From Ruminococcus sp. (GTDB taxonomy: Bacteria > Bacillota > Clostridia > Oscillospirales > Ruminococcaceae): a DNA stretch of 15,627 nt. The stretch covers positions 1-15,627 of the forward strand of contig DYCW01000071.1 in NCBI GenBank assembly GCA_019417865.1, given 5' to 3'. Below the pieces are notes generated by a model. The model worked only from the letters and a program-made list of their open reading frames with translations, was not told the DNA's origin and did not search any database. This document shows, one piece after another, positions 6,785 to 14,668 of the stretch. The stretch's first letter is position 1. Each line of letters opens with the position of its first letter. A program made the translations under genes and the position numbers.

Positions 6785-7977
6785 AATACTGTGACCTCCG
6801 TAACTTCTTCTTCTACTCGATATAATTTCGGAATCTGCCGTGTCTTCGCATATTGCAAAGCGGCTTCCGATGTTTCTTCCAATGCAAACTCAACAACACT
6901 GCCAGCCTGCCGTTTGGTTTCTGCTAATTTAATCGCTGCCTGCTCATAGCCAGGTGCTGCATAAATGACAGCGTCCGACGGTTTCTTTGTCCGTGGATTC
7001 TTCTTCATCGCCACTTTGGCAACAGCATCCACATTGACTGCAAAGCCAACTGCCGGGACATCATAACCAAAACTCTCCAACAGCTTATTATATCGACCGC
7101 CGGAAAGTACTTCATCACCGTAACCTTCCAAATAGCCTTTGATAATCACACCGGTATAATAATCTGCTTTATTGACAATGCCCAAATCAACGCTCAACCG
7201 CTCTTTTCCAATCAATGCTGCAATTTCTTTGTACAATTTTCGCAGATATTCCAACATATCCTGAATATGCGGTGTTGTATATAATTGTGCCATTTTGTCA
7301 AATACTTCTTCCCCTCCAAACAAAGACGGCAGTTTTTTCAAGGCATGAATAATATGATTATCTCCCAATGTATCCAGCAGATCATTCAGAGCAGAGTAGT
7401 TTTTCGTTTCAATCAAATAGCGAATCTCTTCTTTTGTATTCGGTGCGGCATGCAGTTCTCGCATCAATTCCTTGAAAATGCCGGCATCGCCTAATTCTAG
7501 AGAGAAATTTGTTTCATTGCACTCCTTCAGTACCACAATTGCCATGCTTGCCATTTCCAAATCTGCCATATAAGAATTGGATCCAATCAACTCTACACCA
7601 GCCTGCATGAATGCGTCGCTCCGCCCTTTCAATGCCGGCTCAAAACGATAGGCACTCTGCATATAGCAGAGACGCAGCGGCAGCATGGCTTCCCGCAGAC
7701 GGGTCGCAACCACTCTTGCAATCGGTGTGGTAGACTCCGGACGCAGTACCAGCAACCGCCCTTTGCTGTCTGTCAGTTTGTACAGTTGTTCCTGTGGATA
7801 ACGAACAGCCTCAGACTGAAACACATCGAAAAATTCCAGTCCAGGTGTAACGAGTTCGTCATATCCACGGCTTTGAAAAACAGAACGAATTTTTTCTTCT
7901 GTTTCCCGTCGCACCAAACACTCTTCCAATAATAAATCCTTTGTGCCTTCCGGCGTAATTAGATTGTAATTTCTCAT
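6781..7977 (-). CDS. hisZ: ATP phosphoribosyltransferase regulatory subunit
   Basis: HisZ is a histidyl-tRNA synthetase paralogue that no longer charges tRNA. It binds histidine and regulates short-form HisG. The class II synthetase core is recognisable: motif 2 LRPESTTPIAR (78-88), ADYYTGVIIKGY (271-282) and motif 3 GGRYNKLLESFG (293-304) followed by PAVGFAVNVD. A C-terminal domain (about 334-398) is kept; many HisZ proteins end earlier, so this looks like a retained anticodon-binding-domain remnant. The protein is called HisZ rather than HisS because it is co-encoded with short HisG and is somewhat short for a HisS. The ATG at 7977 has AGGAGG 5 nt upstream. It is the first gene of the his operon, just after the promoter at 8020-8048. 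Confidence 0.95.
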   Translation of the reverse strand: MRNYNLITPEGTKDLLLEECLVRRETEEKIRSVFQSRGYDELVTPGLEFFDVFQSEAVRYPQEQLYKLTDSKGRLLVLRPESTTPIARVVATRLREAMLPLRLCYMQSAYRFEPALKGRSDAFMQAGVELIGSNSYMADLEMASMAIVVLKECNETNFSLELGDAGIFKELMRELHAAPNTKEEIRYLIETKNYSALNDLLDTLGDNHIIHALKKLPSLFGGEEVFDKMAQLYTTPHIQDMLEYLRKLYKEIAALIGKERLSVDLGIVNKADYYTGVIIKGYLEGYGDEVLSGGRYNKLLESFGYDVPAVGFAVNVDAVAKVAMKKNPRTKKPSDAVIYAAPGYEQAAIKLAETKRQAGSVVEFALEETSEAALQYAKTRQIPKLYRVEEEVTEVTVL

Positions 7978-7998
7978 TTGTTCCTCCTGAAAATCGCT

Positions 7999-8018
7999 TT
8001 ATCGTGCTACTACGATAA
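7999..8018 (-). promoter_or_regulatory. Palindromic putative operator over the his transcription start
   Basis: Two perfect 7-bp arms (TTATCGT and ACGATAA) are separated by 6 nt, giving a 20-bp palindrome that begins 1 nt after the -10 box and spans the predicted start site. A protein bound here would block transcription. In Firmicutes, his genes are known to be under either His T-boxes or a TrpR-family repressor (HisR/YerC type). The latter is a plausible binder, but I cannot check its motif here. As RNA the palindrome could also form a small 5' hairpin. Confidence 0.5.
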
Positions 8019-8034
8019 TAAGATATCATGCTAC
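8000..8034 (-). repeat. Pair of 11-bp direct repeats GTAGCAYGATA in the his promoter
   Basis: On the transcribed-direction strand, GTAGCATGATA (8034 to 8024) and GTAGCACGATA (8010 to 8000) differ at one base and are offset by 24 bp. The first copy covers the end of the spacer and the start of the -10 box; the second forms the centre and right arm of the palindrome. The arrangement suggests two related binding sites for one regulator. Confidence 0.5.
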
Positions 8035-8048
8035 AATCAATTTGTCAA
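8020..8048 (-). promoter_or_regulatory. Predicted sigma-A promoter of the his operon
   Basis: A perfect -35 box TTGACA (8048 to 8043) is followed after exactly 17 nt by TATCTT (8025 to 8020, four of six consensus bases). The TG one base before the -10 box gives an extended -10 element (TGATATCTT). Transcription should begin near 8012-8014, leaving a leader of about 35 nt before the hisZ ATG. The -35 box starts 1 nt after the polC stop codon. No other promoter of this quality is visible within the operon. Confidence 0.75.
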
Positions 8049-8049
8049 G

Positions 8050-11000
8050 CTAAAAGAGTGACATTTGACTAGATTTCGGCAAATTGCCGAATGCATTCAA
8101 CTTTTCCAGCGTTTCTATCACTGTTTTTGATGCACCACTTCGACTTTGAAACTCTTCAATCGAAATAAAATCCCGTTTTTGTGCTGCTTCATATAATCCA
8201 TTTGCAGCTGCCAAACCAATGCCACTGAGTGCAGAAAACGGAATCCGAATTTTTTCATCCTCCACCAAATACTGCGATGCATGAGAACGATATAGGTCAA
8301 TTGGCAGAAATTCCAACCCTCTGCACAGCATTTCATTGATAATATAGAGCAGATCCAACTGGTCATTTTCCTTTTTAGAGCGTTCATTTCCTTTTTCCCG
8401 CAGCTGTTCAATTCGATTGTGTACAGCTTCTTTTCCCTGCATGACCAGCTCTACATCAAAATCATCACCACGTGTGCTGAAGTAAACGGCATAGTAAGCA
8501 AGCGGATGATATAATTTAAACCATCCTAGTTTAATGGCAGCAGTTACATAAGCAGCCGCATGTGCTTTTGGAAACATATATTTAATTTTTAGGCAGCTGT
8601 CAATATACCAATCTGGCACATTGTGGTCTTTCAGCATTTGAATCCGTTCCGGTGTAAATGTCTTCGGTGCTTTTCCCTTACGGGTATCCTCCATAATCTG
8701 AAACGCTTGCTTCGGTTCTACACCCTTATGCAGCAGATAGGTCATAATACTATCTCTTGTTCCGATGACATCGGAAATGGTACAGGTACCATTATCAATC
8801 AGGTCTTTTGCGTTGCCTAGCCATACATCTGTTCCATGTGACAAGCCAGAAACCTGTAAAAAGTCACTGAATTTTGTCGGTTTAGAATCCAACAGCATTT
8901 GAATCGTAAAACCGGTTCCCATTTCTGGGATCCCAAGACTGCCGGTTTTGCAATAGATTTCTTCGCTGGTAACACCCAATTCATCTGCATGGGTGCACAT
9001 CCGAATCACACGGGGATCTGTGGTCGGTACTTCCCGAATATCCAAACCTGTGATATTCTCTAAATGCCGGTACATCGTCGGCACAACATGTCCCAGTTCA
9101 TCCAGTTTCAAAATGGTGTCATGCAGCGAATGGAAGTCGAAATGTGTGGTAATCACATCAGAATCCGCAGAGTCTGCTGGATGCTGCACAGGCGTAAAAT
9201 CATAAACATCATAGTCGTTCGGCACAACCACCATGCCGCCTGGATGCTGCCCGGTAGTACGCTTGATTCCAGTACAACCAATAGAAAGGCGATTGATTTC
9301 AGTTGGACTGCACTCTATGCCACGCTCGTCTAAGAATTTTTTAACATAACCGTATGCCGTTTTATCTGCAACAGCTGCAATCGTTCCGGCTTTAAACACA
9401 TTGTCTCGTCCAAACAATTCTTCTGTATAACGATGGGCGGAGGATTGATATTCACTGGAGAAGTTCAGGTCAATATCCGGTGCCTTATCGCCGTCAAAGC
9501 CAAGGAATGTCTCAAACGGAGTGTCATGCCCATCCCGATTCATCTCCGTCCCACAATCCGGACACTTTTTTGCTGGTAAATCAAATCCAGAACCCACACT
9601 GCCGTCTGTGATAAATTCGCTGTGTTTACATTTCGGGCAGACATAATGCGGCACAAGCGGATTGACTTCTGAAATCCCCGCCATGGAAGCCACAAAAGAA
9701 GAACCGACAGAACCTCTGGAACCGACCTCATAGCCATGTGCTACGCTGTCCCATACCAGCTTTTGTGCAATGATATACAATACAGCAAAACCATGCTTGA
9801 TAATGGAATCTAGCTCTCGGTTCAGCCGCTTTTCCACCAGCTCTGGAAGAGGATCGCCGTAAATTTCCCGTGCTTTTTCGTTGGTAATGCGAATCAGATC
9901 TTCTTCTGCACCGTCAATATTTGGCGTAAAAGTGCCCTTTGGAATCGGACGAATGTGCTCAATACAATCGGCAACCCAGTTGGTATTTTCTACAACTACT
10001 TCATATGCTTTCTCCTTTCCCAAGTAGGAGAATTCTTCTAACATTTCATCTGTTGTCCGAAAATACAGCGGTGGCTGATATTTGGCATCGTCGTATCCCT
10101 GCCCAGCCTGCAAAATTTCACGAAATTTGGCATCCCCAGGATCCATAAAGTGCACATCACAAGTGGCACAGACTGGAATTTGCAATTCTTCGCCTAGTTT
10201 CACAATCGCACGGTTATAATCTTTCAATTCTTCTCGATTGGCAGCTGTCCCGTTGCGAATCATAAATGCATTGTTTTCATCCGGCTGAATTTCCAGATAA
10301 TCATAAAACTTTGCCAGTTCCACAATTTCTGCATGAGGACGATTTTCCACCATTGCCTGAAACAGTTCACCGGCTTCACAAGCACTGCCGAACAGCAATC
10401 CCTCTCGGTGCTGCTGTAAAACAGACTTTGGTATCAACGGTTTTCGATAGAAATATTTTAAGTGTCCGTAAGAAATCAGTTTGTATAGGTTTTTCAGGCC
10501 AGCCTGATTCCGTACCAATATAATCTGATGGTAAGATTTTAATTTTCTCACATCCATGTCAGTCGTTCCAGTATTCAGTTCTGCAAGTGTTTGTAATCCT
10601 TTTTCCTGAATGAGCTGAGATACCAGCTTGACATAAATTTTTGCCAACATCTGGGCATCATTGCAGGCACGATGATGGTCAAATTTCCCAAGTTTCAATG
10701 CCTTTGCAACAGAATCCAGCTTATGTTTTGCAATCTGCGGCAGCATAACCTGACTCAGGACAAGCGTATCCAATGTGACAAATGAAAACTCAATTTTTTG
10801 CCTTGTGCAAGCATTTCGGATAAAGGATGTATCAAACCGTGCATTATGTGCTGCCAGTACCGGTTTCTCCGTTCCGCAGAAAGCAATAAAGTCCTCCAAT
10901 GCCTGCCGTTCGCTGGGGGCATTGGCAACCATACTATCTGTAATACCAGTCAACTCTACAATCTTTTGCGGAATTGGCTTTTCTGGATTCACCATGGTAG

Positions 11001-12387
11001 AAAACGTATCTACAATCTGCAAATTTCGCAGCTTTACCGCACCAATTTCTGTTAAACGATCTTTTGTATAACTCAAGCCGGTTGTTTCCACATCAAAAAT
11101 AATGATTTCATCCTGTAGGCTCCGTGTATCTGGTTCATCAACAATTTGTTGTTTCTGCATATCATTCACAACATATGCTTCGCATCCATAGATGATCTTA
11201 AAATCCTTATCCTTGATCGCATTCCATGCATTCATCGCATCTGGAAATGCCTGTGCAATCCCGTGATCGGTAATGGCAATTGCCGGATGTCCCCAGTCAT
11301 GTGCCCGATTGACCAACTTTCCTGCCTCTGTAATGGCATCCATCTGGGACATAGCAGTATGACAATGCAGCTCTACTCGTTTCTTTTCTGCATGGTCTTC
11401 CTTTTTCTTTCGCTTCACCATAGTAATGGAATCCGGCTTCAATACCATCTCACGTGCAAACTGATCAAAATCAATCCGCCCCAACAACAATAAGGTACTG
11501 CCCTTTTTGATTTCATTCAGTGCCAGTTTTTTCAGGTTTTCTGTTGTATCAAACAGCTTGACCAAAATTGAATTTTCGTAATCTGTTACCTGATAGGTTG
11601 CAACGGTTCGCTCGCCCCTTACCTCTCGTACCTCCATAGCAAAGACATCCGCCAGAATCACAGAACGCTGTCCTTCCCGCTGCAATGCTTCTGTAATGGA
11701 AATTGGCAAGTCTCGAATCGGTCTGCCTTTGATGAGCGTAGCACTCCCTGGTACAATATTGTCCAGTGCAATCGAAAGCATAACCGGCTGTGCTTTGACC
11801 GGCTCTGTTTTTCCCTGTAACACCGGAACAACAGGGGGCATTTGAAACTGTTCCGAATGCTTCGATACATTCTTTTCAGCAGTCTCCTGCATCACATGAT
11901 AATCTTCTTCGGAAACAGCAGCCGTTCCCTGCAACTCTACTTTTCGCTGTATGGAAAAGAAACGCTGTAACAGGCTTTGAAGTTGCTCTGCCACATGATA
12001 GCGTTTTAAAATATCATAACCGCCGTTTTTTAGGATAATTTGCAGTGTGGTTTCTGACAGTTGCACTTCTGCACCATCAAAAAAACCATTCACAACCGGT
12101 TGCTCTCGCTTCAAAAATTGCAGCAAATCCGGAAAATAATCTACACTGCAAAGTGCAGGGGCATATTTGGGTGCAATTCGCACGATTTCAATTTCCAATG
12201 CCGTTTGCAGCGTCTGCTCCAATGCAAAGATATCCGCAGCCGACACCAGGCGAGGAAATGTGACATAAAAAGAAAGGCGTGTCAGATTTTCCGCATAAGT
12301 CAGACGGTATAACATACCATCCTGCATGGAATCCGGTAATGCTGCCACATAGGGATCCAAAAAATAGGAAAATCGCAATGTTTCCAT
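8050..12387 (-). CDS. polC: DNA polymerase III PolC-type, replicative polymerase with proofreading exonuclease
   Basis: PolC is the essential replicative polymerase of low-GC Gram-positive bacteria. The 1445-residue product matches the family length. In order: an N-terminal region (1-220); an OB-fold domain (about 225-325); a PHP domain with ELHCHTAMSQMDA (339-351) and AITDHG (371-376), split by the inserted DEDD-type exonuclease (about 425-595, DVETTG at 432-437, AHNARFD, HRACNDAQ); the polymerase core with GSRGSVGSSFVASM (889-902); the PolC zinc-binding loop with cysteines 917, 920, 942 and 945; and catalytic aspartates D971 and D973 in APDIDLNF. The C-terminus ends in QMSLF, a sliding-clamp binding motif. 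The frame extends to a GTG at 12396, but the ATG at 12387 has AGGAG 8 nt upstream and was chosen. It starts 11 nt after the ispG stop. Confidence 0.98.
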   Translation of the reverse strand: METLRFSYFLDPYVAALPDSMQDGMLYRLTYAENLTRLSFYVTFPRLVSAADIFALEQTLQTALEIEIVRIAPKYAPALCSVDYFPDLLQFLKREQPVVNGFFDGAEVQLSETTLQIILKNGGYDILKRYHVAEQLQSLLQRFFSIQRKVELQGTAAVSEEDYHVMQETAEKNVSKHSEQFQMPPVVPVLQGKTEPVKAQPVMLSIALDNIVPGSATLIKGRPIRDLPISITEALQREGQRSVILADVFAMEVREVRGERTVATYQVTDYENSILVKLFDTTENLKKLALNEIKKGSTLLLLGRIDFDQFAREMVLKPDSITMVKRKKKEDHAEKKRVELHCHTAMSQMDAITEAGKLVNRAHDWGHPAIAITDHGIAQAFPDAMNAWNAIKDKDFKIIYGCEAYVVNDMQKQQIVDEPDTRSLQDEIIIFDVETTGLSYTKDRLTEIGAVKLRNLQIVDTFSTMVNPEKPIPQKIVELTGITDSMVANAPSERQALEDFIAFCGTEKPVLAAHNARFDTSFIRNACTRQKIEFSFVTLDTLVLSQVMLPQIAKHKLDSVAKALKLGKFDHHRACNDAQMLAKIYVKLVSQLIQEKGLQTLAELNTGTTDMDVRKLKSYHQIILVRNQAGLKNLYKLISYGHLKYFYRKPLIPKSVLQQHREGLLFGSACEAGELFQAMVENRPHAEIVELAKFYDYLEIQPDENNAFMIRNGTAANREELKDYNRAIVKLGEELQIPVCATCDVHFMDPGDAKFREILQAGQGYDDAKYQPPLYFRTTDEMLEEFSYLGKEKAYEVVVENTNWVADCIEHIRPIPKGTFTPNIDGAEEDLIRITNEKAREIYGDPLPELVEKRLNRELDSIIKHGFAVLYIIAQKLVWDSVAHGYEVGSRGSVGSSFVASMAGISEVNPLVPHYVCPKCKHSEFITDGSVGSGFDLPAKKCPDCGTEMNRDGHDTPFETFLGFDGDKAPDIDLNFSSEYQSSAHRYTEELFGRDNVFKAGTIAAVADKTAYGYVKKFLDERGIECSPTEINRLSIGCTGIKRTTGQHPGGMVVVPNDYDVYDFTPVQHPADSADSDVITTHFDFHSLHDTILKLDELGHVVPTMYRHLENITGLDIREVPTTDPRVIRMCTHADELGVTSEEIYCKTGSLGIPEMGTGFTIQMLLDSKPTKFSDFLQVSGLSHGTDVWLGNAKDLIDNGTCTISDVIGTRDSIMTYLLHKGVEPKQAFQIMEDTRKGKAPKTFTPERIQMLKDHNVPDWYIDSCLKIKYMFPKAHAAAYVTAAIKLGWFKLYHPLAYYAVYFSTRGDDFDVELVMQGKEAVHNRIEQLREKGNERSKKENDQLDLLYIINEMLCRGLEFLPIDLYRSHASQYLVEDEKIRIPFSALSGIGLAAANGLYEAAQKRDFISIEEFQSRSGASKTVIETLEKLNAFGNLPKSSQMSLF

Positions 12388-12398
12388 GTTACACACTC

Positions 12399-13436
12399 CT
12401 AAAATTTCTCAATTTCCTGCATCAGTTCTGATACAATCTCCGCTTCTGGTATCTTTCTCAGAATCTCGCCTTTTTTAAACAGCACAGCACAGCCGTCGCC
12501 ACCTGCAATTCCAATATCCGCTTCTCGTGCTTCTCCTGGTCCATTGACCACACAACCCATCACAGCAACCTTGATGTCTTTTTCTACACTGACAAGTGCT
12601 GCTTCCACTTCTTTTGCCGTCTTCACCAAGTCAATTCTGGTTCTGCCACAAGTCGGACACGCCACCAATTCGGGTCCGCCACGCAATCCTATGCATTTCA
12701 AAATATCTTTTGCTGCATAGATCTCCTGCACAGGGTCATCTGTCAGAGAAACCCGTATGGTTGCACCAATCCCATCATGCAGCAATGCTCCAATTCCAAT
12801 GGCTGACTTGATCAATCCCATATGTGCTGTTCCCGCTTCTGTTACTCCAAGATGCAGCGGATAATCACACTGCTGAGCTGCCAGACGATAGGCATCAATC
12901 ATAGTAGAGACAGTGGACGATTTCATGGAGATTACAATATCCGTAAAGTCACAGTCCTCTAGCATCTTCACATGTCGCATAGCACTCTCCACCAGAGCTG
13001 ATGCAGTGGGAGCACCATATTTTGCAAGCAGATCCTTTTCCAGAGAACCAGAATTGACGCCAATCCGAATGGGAATGTTTCGGGACTGGCACGCTTTCAC
13101 AACTTGTTTTACCCGATCCATCCCACCAATATTCCCTGGATTGATGCGGATTTTATCAATACCGGCTGCCACTGCCTCCAATGCAAGCCGATAATCAAAA
13201 TGAATATCCGCAACCAATGGTATGGAAATCGCTTCTTTGATGGCTGGTATTAGTTTTAACGCTTCTTTGTCTGGAATGGCTGCACGCAAAATCTCACAGC
13301 CTGCCTGCTCCAGTGCCACTGCCTGTGCAACACTGCCGGCAATGTCATCAGAACGGGTATTCAGCATGGACTGTATATAAATATGTTTGCCATCTAATAT
13401 ACAGTCACCGACTTGAATGGCTTTTTTTGTTTGCAT
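12399..13436 (-). CDS. ispG: 4-hydroxy-3-methylbut-2-en-1-yl diphosphate synthase (flavodoxin/ferredoxin)
   Basis: IspG is the penultimate enzyme of the MEP pathway, reducing MEcPP to HMBPP with a [4Fe-4S] cluster. The 345-residue product has the cluster ligands C260 and C263 (ACPTCGRTRID), C295 (VMGCVVNGPGEA) and the conserved E302. The N-terminal barrel shows IQSMLNTRSDD, ADIHFDYR and KIRINPGNIGG. The start was placed at the ATG at 13436 because GGAAGGAG lies 9 nt upstream and the family usually begins close before the QSM motif. The same frame stays open another 41 codons to a TTG at 13559 without a ribosome binding site or family similarity. It is followed after 11 nt by polC and preceded by a 135-nt gap after rseP. 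Confidence 0.96.
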   Translation of the reverse strand: MQTKKAIQVGDCILDGKHIYIQSMLNTRSDDIAGSVAQAVALEQAGCEILRAAIPDKEALKLIPAIKEAISIPLVADIHFDYRLALEAVAAGIDKIRINPGNIGGMDRVKQVVKACQSRNIPIRIGVNSGSLEKDLLAKYGAPTASALVESAMRHVKMLEDCDFTDIVISMKSSTVSTMIDAYRLAAQQCDYPLHLGVTEAGTAHMGLIKSAIGIGALLHDGIGATIRVSLTDDPVQEIYAAKDILKCIGLRGGPELVACPTCGRTRIDLVKTAKEVEAALVSVEKDIKVAVMGCVVNGPGEAREADIGIAGGDGCAVLFKKGEILRKIPEAEIVSELMQEIEKF

Positions 13437-13571
13437 CCGTATCCGCTCCTTCCTGTTGTCATATGTGAGTTCAATGAGAATATATTCGCTATTGATTGTA
13501 AACGGTGCTGGCGAAAATGCCACACGATTCACCTGTAACGGATAAAACTTGTTGTTCAACTCACGTTGTTA
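13437..13571 (-). other. rseP-ispG gap
   Basis: A 135-nt stretch between the rseP stop and the ispG ATG. It holds the ispG ribosome binding site at its 3' end. I find TTTACA-like and TTGAAC-like hexamers but none with a matching -10 box at proper distance, and no terminator hairpin with a T-run. It reads open in the ispG frame, which I judge to be chance. Confidence 0.4.
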
Positions 13572-14609
13572 TCAATAAAAAATTCGTGTGACATCCTGTA
13601 CCGTTATCACAATCATCAGTAAAAACAGAGCCGCCATGCCAGCAAAATGTACCATCGCTTCGTGCTCTTTTTTGACCGGTTTTCGCCGAATGGCTTCCAA
13701 CAGTAGGAATAAAAACCGACTGCCATCCAGTCCCGGTATAGGTAACAAATTAAAAATACCCACATTGATGGTAATAAAAATAGTCAGGTGCAGCACAGAA
13801 GAGATTCGTTCTGCGGCGGTTTCGCCGACTGTTGCTGCATCGCTGATAACCTCAACCGTCCCAACTGGACCAGATAAATCCTGTATGCCGTATTTCCCGC
13901 TGACCAGTTCCAACAGAGACATCCAGATCAATTTACCAGTTGCCACCGTATCTTTGGCGGCATAAGCAGTGACACTCCAAACCGTCTTTTCTTTCGCTTC
14001 CAAAGAAAAATCCAGCCAGTCATGGTTTTCCTGATCCAAGAATGTGACATTCTCCAGCTTCACCTTTTTTCCATCCCGTTCCACCACGACTGTAAACGGT
14101 TCACCAGCTTCGTTGCTCATTTTATACTGCAAATCCGTAATAGTGAAGATGTGCGAACCGTTGAGGGATACAATAGTATCGCCTGCCTGCAAACCGCAGG
14201 TATTGCTGGTTGCCTGCTCGTGAAAACCATGAATGGTATTGCTGATGAGGTAGGGGTCACTGCATGTGGTAACAAGCAGCAATACAAAACCCAACACAAT
14301 ATTCATAAATGCACCGGCAAGCACAACAATCATACGCCGCCAAACTGGCTTCCGGTCAAATGCCCGCTCATTCTGGCTTTCTGCGTCTTCCCCTTCCATG
14401 GAACAAAAACCACCGATTGGCAATAGTCGCAGAGAGTAGAGGGTTTCTCCCTTTTGAAACCGAAGAATTTTCGGACCCATTCCAATTGCAAATTCATTCA
14501 CCTGAATGCCGTTACACTTTGCTGCCACAAAGTGTCCAAATTCGTGAATGGCAATGATACAACCGAAAATGAAAATTGCAAGTAAAATAGACAAAAGCGT
14601 TGCCATCAT
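13572..14609 (-). CDS. rseP: Site-2 intramembrane zinc metalloprotease (RseP/RasP family)
   Basis: This membrane-embedded protease cuts transmembrane segments of anti-sigma factors and signal-peptide remnants after a first cut outside the membrane. The zinc motif HEFGH (H22, E23, H26) lies in the first membrane segment (about 4-26), and the third ligand is in NLLPIPGLDG (287-296, D295). Further membrane segments lie at about 92-115, 271-292 and 322-338. A single PDZ domain (about 125-195, GLQAGDTIVSLNG at 139-151) faces outward. At 345 residues it is in the short, one-PDZ class usual for Firmicutes rather than the two-PDZ E. coli form. The ATG at 14609 (ATGATG) has AAGGAG 7 nt upstream. It lies 59 nt after dxr, as in many Firmicutes. 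Confidence 0.96.
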   Translation of the reverse strand: MMATLLSILLAIFIFGCIIAIHEFGHFVAAKCNGIQVNEFAIGMGPKILRFQKGETLYSLRLLPIGGFCSMEGEDAESQNERAFDRKPVWRRMIVVLAGAFMNIVLGFVLLLVTTCSDPYLISNTIHGFHEQATSNTCGLQAGDTIVSLNGSHIFTITDLQYKMSNEAGEPFTVVVERDGKKVKLENVTFLDQENHDWLDFSLEAKEKTVWSVTAYAAKDTVATGKLIWMSLLELVSGKYGIQDLSGPVGTVEVISDAATVGETAAERISSVLHLTIFITINVGIFNLLPIPGLDGSRFLFLLLEAIRRKPVKKEHEAMVHFAGMAALFLLMIVITVQDVTRIFY

Positions 14610-14668
14610 CCTGCCGCTCCTTTCTGATTTTCAAACTACCTCTTTCCATTTCAAATAGGAAATAATAA

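Noticed and set aside
12596..13194. Plus-strand ORFs opposite ispG
   Set aside because: They are antisense shadows without ribosome binding sites; the minus strand carries the complete IspG motif set.
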